A stretch of DNA of 64,000 nucleotides from Oceanobacter kriegii DSM 6294. GTDB lineage: Bacteria; Pseudomonadota; Gammaproteobacteria; Pseudomonadales; Oceanobacteraceae. The notes below the pieces were generated by a model, which made no database searches, was not told the origin of the DNA, and saw nothing but the letters and a program-made list of their open reading frames with translations. Location: assembly GCF_000422845.1 (NCBI RefSeq), contig NZ_KE383931.1, positions 654,699-718,698 of the forward strand, given 5' to 3'. Each line of letters starts with the position of its first letter. Within the stretch, counting starts at the first letter, position 1. Below, piece by piece: positions 38,840 through 47,933 of the stretch. The translations under genes were made by a program, and so were the position numbers.

Positions 38840-39373
38840 TCAGGAACCGGTCGGCGGCACCGCCTGCTTGAGGCGCTTCTTGGCCGCTCGTCGGGCGGCA
38901 AAAAACTCAGACAATACCGCCCCGCACTGCTCGGCCAGTACGCCCTTTTCGATGGCCAGCGTGTGGTTGAAATAGGGTTGTTTGGGCAGTTCAATCGCAC
39001 TTTCGATCACACCGGCTTTGGGCTCTGTCGCGCCATACACCAGTCGTTCAACACGGCCATGAATGATGGCACCAAAGCACATGGTGCATGGCTCCAGCGT
39101 GACGTACAAAGTACAGCCACTAAGACGGTAATTACGCAAGGTTTGCGCAGCCTCCCGAATGGCCAGCATTTCCGCGTGGGCACTCGGGTCCAGTCGGGTA
39201 ATTGGGCCATTGCAGCCGGTCCCGACTACCCGCTGTTCATACACCACCACGGCACCTACTGGCACTTCGCCGGCTTCCGCCGCCTGCCGGGCCAGTTGCA
39301 ACGCCAGCTCCATGGCTTGCTGGTCGGTTTCTACCGGCTGCCCCAACATGGGATTGATCAAATCGTTTGGCAC
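38840..39373 (-). CDS. tadA: tRNA-specific adenosine deaminase
   Basis: 177 residues. Zinc and catalytic motifs HAEML and EPCTMCFGA are intact, preceded by VPVGAVVV and the RLDPSAHAE loop. It deaminates A34 to inosine in the anticodon of tRNA-Arg(ACG), an essential step. It starts 6 bases after the YciH gene, so the two are cotranscribed. Confidence 0.95.
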   Translation of the reverse strand: MPNDLINPMLGQPVETDQQAMELALQLARQAAEAGEVPVGAVVVYEQRVVGTGCNGPITRLDPSAHAEMLAIREAAQTLRNYRLSGCTLYVTLEPCTMCFGAIIHGRVERLVYGATEPKAGVIESAIELPKQPYFNHTLAIEKGVLAEQCGAVLSEFFAARRAAKKRLKQAVPPTGS

Positions 39374-39379
39374 TGACTG

Positions 39380-39736
39380 TTATCCGCCAGACTTCTTCAC
39401 GGTAAAACCGCGCTTGGTCAGTTCAGCCACCAGCAAGTCTCGCTGTTCGCCCTGAATTTCAACCACGCCGTCTTTCAAAGCACCGCCCGTGCCGCACTTT
39501 TTCTTCAATTCCTTGGCCAGGGTTTTCAGCTCGGCACCGACCAAAGGGATGCCGGTTACCAGGGTCACAACCTTGCCACCGCGGCCTTTGCTCTCGCGGG
39601 ATACACGCACAATGCCGTCACCCTGAGGAGCCTCGGGCTGACCGCACATACAGTCGTCGATGGGATTGCTACATTCCGGACAGGCGCGTCCGAATTCGGT
39701 GGAATAGACCAGTCCACCACTGTTTTTCTTGCTCAT
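39380..39736 (-). CDS. yciH: SUI1-family translation factor YciH
   Basis: 118 residues from the ATG at 39736, with GAGG 6 bases upstream; a longer frame upstream has no ribosome site. An N-terminal CPECSNPIDDCMC cluster looks like a small metal knuckle. The SUI1 domain follows with VTLVTGIPLVG and KKKCGTGGALKDG, then VEIQGEQRDLL. E. coli YciH affects start-codon fidelity in vitro and under stress. Confidence 0.93.
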   Translation of the reverse strand: MSKKNSGGLVYSTEFGRACPECSNPIDDCMCGQPEAPQGDGIVRVSRESKGRGGKVVTLVTGIPLVGAELKTLAKELKKKCGTGGALKDGVVEIQGEQRDLLVAELTKRGFTVKKSGG

Positions 39737-39773
39737 AGCTGACCTCGTTTTCAGGCCGCCAACGCTATAACAA

Positions 39774-39809
39774 AAGCCCGCTATCGGCAATCACGTTGCT
39801 AGCGGGCTT
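39774..39809 (-). terminator. Terminator of the sensor-kinase gene
   Basis: AAGCCCGCTA (39774-39783) pairs with TAGCGGGCTT (39800-39809); a T run follows on the minus strand. Confidence 0.7.
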
Positions 39810-39821
39810 CTATTGGAGACA

Positions 39822-41483
39822 CTAGCCAACGATCGGTATGGTAAAGGTAATGGTCGTTCCAGACCCAAGCACACTGCTGATGTCGAGCGAGCCGCCGTGA
39901 TTCATCATCACGTTAAAGGCCACGGTCAGGCCAAGGCCTGTACCCTTGCCAATTTCCTTGTTGGTGTAGAATGGATTGATGGCACACGCCAGAACTTCAG
40001 CATCCATTCCCTCGCCAGAATCTTTCACCACCACCTGCACCTTGTCGTCGAGCTGCGCCGCTGCAATTTCGATACGCCCCTCGGCCGGGATGGCATCACG
40101 GGCGTTGTCCAGAATATGGCGGAATGCCAGACGAATCTGGCCGGTGACACAGTCGACCTTGGGAATGCCGGACATATTAATATCCAGCCGAATCCGGTCG
40201 TCTTCTTCCAGTTTCAGTTCCGTGACCGCCTGCTGCATCAGCTCGAACAGATCCGCAGTGCGTTTGGCCTGCCCCTCCTGAATGGCAAAGGTTTTGAGTT
40301 CGGCGACAATATTGCGCACCCGCTCCAGGCTGGATTGCGACGCCTTGACCAAATCAGGGGCATCTTCGCGCACGAAGTCCAGATCGATTGCTTTCCGCAT
40401 GGTCGACAACGACTGCCGAATGGCTTCATCGGTGATGGTGCTTTCAATCAGCTGGAACTGGTCGGCCAGCTCAATCAGTTCGGTGGTGTATTCACTCAGA
40501 GTGGCAATATTGCTGTAAACCACCGCAACCGGGTTATTGATCTCATGCGCAATACCCGCCGCCAAATGCCCCAGTGACGCCATACGCTGGGCTTGCAGCA
40601 GCAGTTGTTGCGTGCGTTGCAGCTCATCAATACTGGTTTGCAACTGGCTGTTGCTGTCTTTCAGCTCTTTGGTGCGGGCTCGGACTTTTTCTTCCAGCTT
40701 GTCGTTCAGATAGCGGGCCCGTTTTTCCGCCTGTCGGCGACGCTGCATTTCAATTTCGATCGAGGCCAGCAAGCTGTTGATTTTGGCAACCAGGTCTTCC
40801 AGCTCGCGCAGGTTGCTGTGATCTTCGAGTGTGGTTGTGAGGGAGTTTTCAGGATTCAGACCGCGAATTTTTTCCGTCAGATTACGCAGTGGCGATACCA
40901 AACGCAGTCGCAATACAAATACCAGTACCAGCGCCAGTACCACGGCCCTGGCCACTTCGATGGCTGAAATTACCGCCGCACGACTGTGGAAGTCGCGCTG
41001 AGCCAGTCGTTTGTCTACCCACACTCGCAAGGTGCCAATTTTTTCCAGACCGTCGCTGGTATAGGTGGTGCCCATCAGCCCTGTTTCATAAGCGCCGATG
41101 TAATCGGGTGGCTGCAGCAGTTCTTCGGAGGGCATGCCGCGGTGCTGGATATAGCCAGATAGCTCGTCTTCTACTTCCACCGCAATGATGCTCTCGTTCA
41201 GCATGATGCCTTCGAACATCGCCTGAATGGCTTCGCTGTGGTACTGCTGCAGGGCCAGCGACAGCTGACCGGATTGATGATGGAGCACATTGTTAAGATC
41301 CGAGTGAAACTTCTCCTGCCCCTGTTGATAATCCAGCCGCAACTGTATGGCGCTGAATAACACGCCAAACACGACGCTGAATAGCAGGACATAAAGCGTC
41401 AACTTGCTTTGAATGGTCGGAGACTGCGAACTCACAATGGCTGGGACCCGAACAGGAAACTTCACCTGAGTATAGTCAGCCAT
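39822..41483 (-). CDS. Membrane sensor histidine kinase
   Basis: 553 residues. Helices at about 28-48 and 178-195 enclose a periplasmic domain of about 130 residues. A HAMP-like segment and a long coiled coil follow. The phosphoacceptor is in ASLGHLAAGIAHEINNP. The HATPase part has an N box in HILDNARDAI, G1 in VKDSGEGM and G2 in GKGTGLGLTV. The short H-box-to-N-box architecture resembles the two-component kinases that lack a receiver. No response regulator lies next to it, so it is an orphan. Confidence 0.9.
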   Translation of the reverse strand: MADYTQVKFPVRVPAIVSSQSPTIQSKLTLYVLLFSVVFGVLFSAIQLRLDYQQGQEKFHSDLNNVLHHQSGQLSLALQQYHSEAIQAMFEGIMLNESIIAVEVEDELSGYIQHRGMPSEELLQPPDYIGAYETGLMGTTYTSDGLEKIGTLRVWVDKRLAQRDFHSRAAVISAIEVARAVVLALVLVFVLRLRLVSPLRNLTEKIRGLNPENSLTTTLEDHSNLRELEDLVAKINSLLASIEIEMQRRRQAEKRARYLNDKLEEKVRARTKELKDSNSQLQTSIDELQRTQQLLLQAQRMASLGHLAAGIAHEINNPVAVVYSNIATLSEYTTELIELADQFQLIESTITDEAIRQSLSTMRKAIDLDFVREDAPDLVKASQSSLERVRNIVAELKTFAIQEGQAKRTADLFELMQQAVTELKLEEDDRIRLDINMSGIPKVDCVTGQIRLAFRHILDNARDAIPAEGRIEIAAAQLDDKVQVVVKDSGEGMDAEVLACAINPFYTNKEIGKGTGLGLTVAFNVMMNHGGSLDISSVLGSGTTITFTIPIVG

Positions 41484-41540
41484 TCCGGGCTTGCAGTGAA
41501 ATTAGGGAGGTGTCGGGATAGTAAAGGCAAGCCGTCTTGT

Positions 41541-42038
41541 TCAGAGGGTCCCTAGCGGCAACGCACTGCGGTCGACAATACGACGCATCACAAAGCTGGA
41601 ATGCACACCCGACACCCCTTCAATACGGGTAATGGTACCCAGCAATAACTGCTGAAAGTCTTCCATGTCCCGCACAATCACTTTCAACATATAGTCGGCC
41701 TGCTGGCCGGTAATCAGGTAGCACTCCAACACTTCCGGGCAACCATTCACGGTGCGCTCGAAAGCTTCAAAGCGCTCTGGCGTGTGCTTATCCATGCTGA
41801 TGTGAATCATCGCCAACAGGTTAAGCCCCAGTTGGCGGGCGTTGACATGGGCACGGTAGCCTTCGATCAGACCGCTGTCCTGCAAGGCTTTGACCCGCCG
41901 CGAACAGGGCGACGGCGACAGACCCACACGGTCTGCCAGTTCCAGATTCGACAGCGATCCATCGCGCTGCAATAAGTCCAGAATACGTCGGTCGGTGCGA
42001 TCCAATTGAACGGGTTGCTGGCGGCTGTGGTCAGACAT
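41541..42038 (-). CDS. Lrp/AsnC-family transcriptional regulator
   Basis: 165 residues. An N-terminal HTH (LDRTDRRILDLLQ, LSNLELADRVGLSPSPCSRRVKAL) is followed by a RAM ligand-binding domain with LITGQQADYMLKVIV. The size, the SPSPCSRR turn and the RAM domain match the Lrp/AsnC type. Divergent from leuA; in many bacteria Lrp senses leucine, so control of leuA is plausible but inferred. Confidence 0.92.
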   Translation of the reverse strand: MSDHSRQQPVQLDRTDRRILDLLQRDGSLSNLELADRVGLSPSPCSRRVKALQDSGLIEGYRAHVNARQLGLNLLAMIHISMDKHTPERFEAFERTVNGCPEVLECYLITGQQADYMLKVIVRDMEDFQQLLLGTITRIEGVSGVHSSFVMRRIVDRSALPLGTL

Positions 42039-42245
42039 ATTTCTGCTCTCTCAAGCGAGGTTCAGCACACAGCTTGCCACGCAAAAACACCGAAGAGCAA
42101 TTTAATTCTATAAATCTTACATTTATGGCAATAAAACACTTAACACCCCAGTAATCAGGGGCAACTTCACAATCATTCACCCGTCGTTTGTGGCTAGTAT
42201 TATCACCATCGAAGCAAACCGAACCTATTGCGGAAGAACAGAACC

Positions 42246-43925
42246 ATGTCCAACAGTAAATACTCCAACGCCGGCTTTCAGCCAGCCAAGTACCGTCGCT
42301 TTCCGGTGATCAACAAGCGTGATCGCCGTTGGCCAGACCAGCAGATCCAGCAAGCGCCAATCTGGTGCTCTGTCGATCTGCGTGACGGTAACCAGGCACT
42401 GATCGACCCAATGACGGTCGAGCAGAAAAAGGCGATGTGGAACCTGCTGCTGAACATGGGCTTCAAGGAAATCGAAGTTGGCTTCCCGGCCGCCTCCCAA
42501 CCGGACTTCGACTTCGTCCGCTGGTTGATTGAAGAAAACCAGATTCCCGACGACGTCACCATTCAGGTTCTGGTTCAGGCTCGCAACGAATTGATTGAAC
42601 GTACTTACGAATCCCTCGACGGCGTTCGTCGCGCAGTTGTACACGTGTACAACTCCACCTCTCCGGTGCAGCGCAACAAGGTATTCGGCCTCGACAAGCA
42701 AGGCATCATCGACATCGCTCGTCAGGGCGCTGAAAAAGTGTTGCAAGTGTCCCGTGACTACCCGAACACCGAATGGACGTTCCAGTATTCACCGGAAAGC
42801 TTCTCCAGCACCGAAGTCGACTTTGCAGTAGAAGTCTGCAACGCCGTTATCGACACCTGGAAGCCAACACCGGACAAGAAAGCCATCATCAACTTGCCAG
42901 CCACGGTTGAATCGGCCATGCCGAACGTCTTCGCCGACCAGATTGAATGGTTCTGCGACAACGTTAACAACCGCGAAAGCATCACCGTCAGCATTCACAC
43001 CCACAACGACCGTGGTTGTGGTGTAGCGGCTGCTGAAATGGCCCTGTTGGCCGGTGCCGACCGTATCGAAGGCACCTTGTTGGGTAACGGCGAACGTACT
43101 GGCAACATGGACATCTGTACCATGGCGATGAACCTGTACAGCCAGGGCATCGATCCGGAATTGGATATCTCCATCGCTGACGACATCATCAGCACAGTGG
43201 AAGCCTGCACCAACATCAAAACGCACCCGCGTCACCCATGGTTGGGCGAACTGGTTTACACCGCGTTCTCTGGCAGCCACCAGGACGCCATCCGCAAGTG
43301 TTTGGCCAAGCAGTCTGACGACGAGCATTGGGACGTGGCTTACTTGCCAATCAACCCGGCAGACATCGGTCGTAACTACCAGTCCGTGATTCGGGTTAAC
43401 AGCCAGTCCGGTAAGGGTGGCGCGTCCTACCTGTTGGAAAACGAACTCGGCGTTACCTTGCCACGTTGGGTACAAATTGAATTTGCCCAGCCGGTACAGA
43501 AATTGGCCGAGCAGAAAGAAGGCGAATTGAGCACCGACGACATCGTCAAAGTGTTCCGCAAACAGTTCATGACCAGCCACGGTGAATTGCAGCTCGACAG
43601 CTACTCGCTGGAAGGCCAAGGCCACCAGCACACCGTACGTGCTGCGATTAACGATGGTGCCAACATCATCAACATGGATGGCCACGGTAACGGCGCCATC
43701 AGCGCCTTCACCGACGCGGTACTGCGCGCCATGGGTGTAAACGTGCAAGTGGTACAGTTCGACGAACAAGCCACCAGCGAAGGCTCCGATGCCGGTGCCA
43801 TGGCCTTCATCCAGGCTAACATCAACGGCAAGCGCTACACCGGTGCTGCCGAAGATGCTGATACCCTCAGCGCCAGCATGAACGCCGTATTGGCCGTCGT
43901 GAACCAGGCCCTGGCGGACAAATAA
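42246..43925 (+). CDS. leuA: 2-isopropylmalate synthase
   Basis: 559 residues from the ATG at 42246, with GGAAGA upstream; a TTG at 42228 is also in frame. The catalytic TIM barrel shows WCSVDLRDGNQAL, GFPAASQPDFD and the metal site HTHNDRGCGVAA. The C-terminal leucine-feedback domain has GKGGASYLLENELG and DGHGNGAISAF. It catalyses the first leucine-specific step, condensing acetyl-CoA and 2-oxoisovalerate. The length fits the Pseudomonas-type enzyme. A terminator follows. Confidence 0.97.
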   Translation: MSNSKYSNAGFQPAKYRRFPVINKRDRRWPDQQIQQAPIWCSVDLRDGNQALIDPMTVEQKKAMWNLLLNMGFKEIEVGFPAASQPDFDFVRWLIEENQIPDDVTIQVLVQARNELIERTYESLDGVRRAVVHVYNSTSPVQRNKVFGLDKQGIIDIARQGAEKVLQVSRDYPNTEWTFQYSPESFSSTEVDFAVEVCNAVIDTWKPTPDKKAIINLPATVESAMPNVFADQIEWFCDNVNNRESITVSIHTHNDRGCGVAAAEMALLAGADRIEGTLLGNGERTGNMDICTMAMNLYSQGIDPELDISIADDIISTVEACTNIKTHPRHPWLGELVYTAFSGSHQDAIRKCLAKQSDDEHWDVAYLPINPADIGRNYQSVIRVNSQSGKGGASYLLENELGVTLPRWVQIEFAQPVQKLAEQKEGELSTDDIVKVFRKQFMTSHGELQLDSYSLEGQGHQHTVRAAINDGANIINMDGHGNGAISAFTDAVLRAMGVNVQVVQFDEQATSEGSDAGAMAFIQANINGKRYTGAAEDADTLSASMNAVLAVVNQALADK

Positions 43926-43959
43926 CAGCAACGTATAAGCGTTGGTGAACCGCACCAAC

Positions 43960-43993
43960 AAAAGCCGCGACCGGGAAACCGCTCGCGGCTTTT
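43960..43993 (+). terminator. Terminator of leuA
   Basis: AAAAGCCGCGA (43960-43970) and TCGCGGCTTTT (43983-43993) form an 11-bp stem with a T-rich tail. Confidence 0.85.
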
Positions 43994-44002
43994 GTTTGTC
44001 TG

Positions 44003-44030
44003 GGGGTCTGGGGTCTGGGGTCTGGGGTCT
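44003..44030 (+). repeat. Four tandem copies of GGGGTCT
   Basis: A 7-bp unit repeated four times, directly next to a longer REP-like element. Confidence 0.9.
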
Positions 44031-44063
44031 GGCCAATATTTTGGGAGAGAGCTTGCTCTCGAT
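44026..44063 (+). repeat. REP-like element B, copy 1
   Basis: 38 bases, with the hairpin GAGAGCTTGCTCTC (44047-44060). An inverted copy with two differences is at 50112-50149. Confidence 0.85.
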
Positions 44064-44105
44064 AAACACAAACCATCGGCAGCAAGCTACCTCCTGCAGC
44101 TTGCC

Positions 44106-44134
44106 GTAGGTCGGATAAGCTTGCGCCATCCGAC
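44106..44134 (+). repeat. REP-like element D
   Basis: Begins GTAGGTCGGATAA and ends GCCATCCGAC; it belongs to the same GTAGGTYRGATAA...GCCATCYRAC superfamily as elements C and E. Confidence 0.8.
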
Positions 44135-44156
44135 AAGAGCACAGTAAACGGGCAAC

Positions 44157-44197
44157 GTCAGATGGCAGCCGCTTCGCGTCTTTATCTGACTTACAAC
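44157..44197 (-). repeat. REP-like element C, copy 1
   Basis: 41 bases on the minus strand. It differs by one base from the plus-strand copy at 50151-50191. Related copies are at 63435-63471 and 63577-63614. GTCAGAT and ATCTGAC ends pair around a GCGAAGC core. Confidence 0.9.
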
Positions 44198-44232
44198 CTT
44201 CCTACCGACTCCCGAGGCTACGCGCCCCGCTC

Positions 44233-44302
44233 ACTCCCGACTCCCGACTCCCGACTCCCGACTCCCGACTCCCGACTCCCGACTCCCGACTCCCGACTCC
44301 CG
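44233..44302. repeat. Ten tandem copies of ACTCCCG
   Basis: A perfect 7-bp unit repeated ten times between element C and the CoA-transferase gene. Tandem heptamers also occur at 44003-44030 with a different sequence. Confidence 0.95.
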
Positions 44303-44479
44303 ACACTATTGTTCCAAAAAAAACCACAAGCTGTTTCGTTAGACCAAGGTCGTCCCTTCCATGCCATACATTTTGTACAACAACCCGTACCATCAGTCTC
44401 GATTTGCCACAAATAATTAACAAAACAAGCCAGTCACTCTTTCAACGTGGGCTGGCGTGTGTCGAACAGAGAGATTCCC

Positions 44480-46000
44480 ATGGCCGATACTCAACGCATG
44501 GCTTGCCAACAGCTGCAATCCCGAATCATGACCGCCGCCGAGGCCGCCGAGTTAATTCCCGCCGGTGCCACCGTCGGCATGAGTGGCTTTACCGGTGCCG
44601 GTTACCCCAAAGCCATCCCGGCTGCGCTGGCCAGCCGTATCGGCCGACTGAACCAGCAAGGCGGTGACAAATTCCGCATCAATATCTGGACCGGTGCGTC
44701 CACCGCGCCAGAGCTGGATGGCGAGCTGGCCAAGGTTGATGGCATCAACATGCGCTTGCCGTTCCAGACCGATCCGATCTGCCGCGACAAGATCAACAAG
44801 GGCGAGATGGAATACACCGACCTGCATTTGTCGGAAGTTTCGCAGTACGCCTGGTCGGGTTTTTTGGGCAAGATGGACATCGCCGTGATCGAGGCCACGG
44901 CCATTCTGGAAGACGGTCGTCTGGTGCCTTCGTCATCGGTCGGCAACAACAAAACCTGGATAGAGCAGGCCGATAAAATCATCATCGAGGTCAACCACAA
45001 GCAACCGGCCAAATTGGAAGGTATGCACGATGTGTATTACGGCACTGCACTGCCGCCGCATCGCAAGCCGATTATGATTACCGACCCGTCCGAGCGCATT
45101 GGCGAGCAGTACCTGCACTGCCCGCTCGACAAGGTGATTGCGGTGGTCGAAACCAACGCTGGCGACCGTAACAGTCCGTTTAAAGCGCCGGATAATGTGT
45201 CGAAGCGCATCGCCGATCACATCATCAACTTCCTTCACGAAGAGATCGAAATTGGTCGACTGCCGCGCACCATGCTGCCGATTCAATCCGGGGTCGGCAA
45301 TATTCCCAATGCCGTGCTGGAAGGGCTGAACGCCGGGCCGTTCAAGAACCTGACCGCGTTCACCGAGGTGATTCAGGACGGTATGCTGAAAATGCTCAAG
45401 TCCGGCACTCTCGCGGTGGCTTCAGCAACCTCGTTTTCCCTGAGTCCGGATGGCATGGAAGACTTTGAAGCCAACATCGACTTCTACCGCGACAAGATCA
45501 TCCTGCGCCAGCAAGACATCAGTAACCACCCGGAGCTGATTCGCCGTCTGGGTGTGATTGCCATGAACGGCCTGCTGGAAGCCGATATTTACGGCAACGT
45601 GAACTCCACCCATTTGATGGGCACCCGGATGATGAACGGCATCGGCGGCTCGGGAGATTTCGCCCGCAATGGTTATCTGTCGATCTTTGTGTCGCCATCC
45701 ACCGCCAAAGGTGGCGCTATCTCGTCGATCGTGCCAATGGTGTCGCACGTTGACCACACCGAACACGACGTCAAAGTGATTGTGACCGAGCACGGCTTGG
45801 CCGACCTGCGTGGCCTGTCACCGCGTCAGCGCGCAGAGAAGATCATCAACCACTGCGCCGATCCTGAATATCGCCCGATGCTGCTGGATTACCTGCAACG
45901 GGCCGAAGCCAGCGGTCGTGGTATGCACACGCCTCATTTACTGAACGAAGCGCTGAGCTGGCACCAACGCTATGAAGAAACCGGCTCGATGAAGCAGTAA
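44480..46000 (+). CDS. Succinyl-CoA:acetate CoA-transferase / acetyl-CoA hydrolase family
   Basis: 506 residues from the ATG at 44480 (GAGAGA upstream). Family motifs: GMSGFTGAGYPKAIPAAL, the oxyanion-loop region SGVGNIPNAVLEGL, and the catalytic Glu in LTAFTEVIQDG. The C-terminal half has VTEHGLADLRGLSPRQRAE. It matches the Cat1/AarC/YgfH-like class, which forms a glutamyl-CoA thioester and swaps CoA between succinate and acetate. That would let acetate enter the TCA cycle. Other acyl specificities cannot be excluded. It has REP-like repeats in the leader. Confidence 0.9.
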   Translation: MADTQRMACQQLQSRIMTAAEAAELIPAGATVGMSGFTGAGYPKAIPAALASRIGRLNQQGGDKFRINIWTGASTAPELDGELAKVDGINMRLPFQTDPICRDKINKGEMEYTDLHLSEVSQYAWSGFLGKMDIAVIEATAILEDGRLVPSSSVGNNKTWIEQADKIIIEVNHKQPAKLEGMHDVYYGTALPPHRKPIMITDPSERIGEQYLHCPLDKVIAVVETNAGDRNSPFKAPDNVSKRIADHIINFLHEEIEIGRLPRTMLPIQSGVGNIPNAVLEGLNAGPFKNLTAFTEVIQDGMLKMLKSGTLAVASATSFSLSPDGMEDFEANIDFYRDKIILRQQDISNHPELIRRLGVIAMNGLLEADIYGNVNSTHLMGTRMMNGIGGSGDFARNGYLSIFVSPSTAKGGAISSIVPMVSHVDHTEHDVKVIVTEHGLADLRGLSPRQRAEKIINHCADPEYRPMLLDYLQRAEASGRGMHTPHLLNEALSWHQRYEETGSMKQ

Positions 46001-46066
46001 CTGCCCCAGGAATTTTGCTGAACCACATTTCCCCTCCGTGGTTCGGCAAGACGGTGCCTTAGCGCT

Positions 46067-47857
46067 TCAGCCTGTGGGGCGTGTGAGATACCAAACCTTG
46101 GCCGGAATACCTTGCTGCTCAAAAAAGCCCAACCAGCTTTTTTGATTGGCTTGCAAGGTATCTCCCGGCCCTTTTATTTCGATCAACTCAACCCCGTCCT
46201 CATCATCAAACCAGATCAAATCTGGCAAGCCGGTTTTACGCCGACGCAAATCCCCTAACATGCGTTCAAAAATAGCGTACCAGTGGTCGTCCGATATTCT
46301 CTCCAGTGCCAACGCCAAACAGCCCCCTTCGACTGCGGACTGCAAAAAGCCCCAATACACAAACGGGTTGGCAGTTCCGGCATGAGCGGCTGTTACCTCA
46401 GCCAGAGTATGCTTCCACTCGCCGCTTTTGATCGAACCCAGTATCCGCTGAATGACTGCCTGTCGGCTGTCAACAAATGATTCGTCGTACAGGTCATCTG
46501 GTCGAACCTGAAACGGGTGATAGAAAGCCCCGGGAATCGGCGCATAAACAGCGTCCCAGAACAGCAGACCAAACAGCGACGAAAACAGCGCATTTTCAAC
46601 GTAAAAGCCTGTGCCCTCACGCTCACCAGGCAGACTCTTTTGCTCGCTTTGAAGCAAATGCAAAGCCACTGCTTCGATCGAAGCGCCCTCCGCCAACTGC
46701 TGCAAACTGCCTTCTGGCAGGGTCGTTTTCTGCTCTTGCCACAAACAAGGGGGGGAATACCAGGACGGCAGAGCCTGCTTCAGTTGCTTGGCCAATCGAG
46801 GTACAAAGCTTTCCAGAAAGCGCTGCTCTTCCTCGTTAACCGGCGATTGCCAGCCAGACTCCGCCAGCGCCATGGCATGATCAGGCTGATGTTTGGCCAG
46901 AATACGAATCTGACGCTCCAGCGACGGATGACGCCGTACCTGACGGTAGATAGATAAAGCGGCATCGGTTTCGTCGAGTCGCTCCAGCTGGCGGGCGATG
47001 TTCAATAACTGCCGGTCCACCCGACGGGTAAGCACTGCGTCCGAAGCATCACGGGGATAGGCTTTAGCCAAAGCCTGTAACGCATCCGCCGACATCGACT
47101 TCAAGGCGTCCGGGTCTTCAGGCATCAACTGGTAATAACCAAGATGGCGTTCGATTTGCGCCCGGCTCTGAAACGCCCTGGCTGCTCCGTCGATATCCAC
47201 GTCAGGATAACGGTATACGCCCAGATCACGCAGTACGAACTCGGTCAGGCTTTGGCGCAAATTACCGAAGTAGAGCAACTGGCACAGCGCCATGGCTTGC
47301 TCTACTGCTGGCAACAAAACCGCCAAGGGCTCTGCAGGTTGCTGCGGAATGTCACCGGACAGCAGCGCCTCTTCAATCCAGCCATCCAGCGCTGCGCGTT
47401 TCCACTGTTTGCAGCCTTTCGGCAGCGCGACCTGCTCAGGCAGCCAGGCCAACAGCTCCGGCTTACTGAACAGGCCCAGCCAGTCGGTCACTGCCAACGA
47501 GTCTGCCGTTGTGCGTTGAATCAATTCAGCTTCAGCCAATTGAATCGCCAACTCATCAATGCCATCCAGCTCGGCGTAGCGCAGTTTCGACAACCGGAAC
47601 ACTCTGCCCTTGCGACTGTGCATTCGCACGAATAAAGCACGAGCCTGATCCGGCAGCGATTGCAGCGCAGTCAGAATGCGGTCTTCGTTGTCCGTCAGTA
47701 AATCCCGATAGCGGGCAATCACATCCCGCAACAGGGCATCGAAATTATCGAGGTAGTAAAACGGCGGTAGCTCAACGGTTGCGTTGGCTTCTGAAGCGGA
47801 GCTGATTGGCGATTCAGGCATGGTAGCAGGCGGGTTGTTTGGCATAACAATCATCAT
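46067..47857 (-). CDS. FAN1-like VRR-NUC domain nuclease
   Basis: 596 residues. A mostly helical N-terminal half with an SAP-like start (YYLDNFDALLRDVIARY) precedes TPR-like helices. The C-terminal VRR-NUC domain has the nuclease residues in GLPDLIWFDD, ELIEIKGPGD and LQANQKSWLGFF. That order, Asp..Glu-x-Lys..Gln, matches bacterial FAN1 homologues, which cut branched DNA and act on interstrand crosslinks. In-frame ATGs at 47857, 47854 and 47845 are all possible. Convergent with the CoA-transferase gene. Confidence 0.88.
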   Translation of the reverse strand: MMIVMPNNPPATMPESPISSASEANATVELPPFYYLDNFDALLRDVIARYRDLLTDNEDRILTALQSLPDQARALFVRMHSRKGRVFRLSKLRYAELDGIDELAIQLAEAELIQRTTADSLAVTDWLGLFSKPELLAWLPEQVALPKGCKQWKRAALDGWIEEALLSGDIPQQPAEPLAVLLPAVEQAMALCQLLYFGNLRQSLTEFVLRDLGVYRYPDVDIDGAARAFQSRAQIERHLGYYQLMPEDPDALKSMSADALQALAKAYPRDASDAVLTRRVDRQLLNIARQLERLDETDAALSIYRQVRRHPSLERQIRILAKHQPDHAMALAESGWQSPVNEEEQRFLESFVPRLAKQLKQALPSWYSPPCLWQEQKTTLPEGSLQQLAEGASIEAVALHLLQSEQKSLPGEREGTGFYVENALFSSLFGLLFWDAVYAPIPGAFYHPFQVRPDDLYDESFVDSRQAVIQRILGSIKSGEWKHTLAEVTAAHAGTANPFVYWGFLQSAVEGGCLALALERISDDHWYAIFERMLGDLRRRKTGLPDLIWFDDEDGVELIEIKGPGDTLQANQKSWLGFFEQQGIPAKVWYLTRPTG

Positions 47858-47933
47858 ACCGAAAACCCACCGCAGAGCGCCAAGCGCTGGTAAATGCTGC
47901 TGTTGATCTTAAAGATCAGACACTGTTCTTGCG

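Noticed and set aside
44233..44302. CRISPR-like array
   Set aside because: The unit is 7 bp with no spacers; simple tandem repeat.
44202..44423. Frames with repeated SRESGVG
   Set aside because: Generated by the ten ACTCCCG heptamers; no start with a ribosome site.
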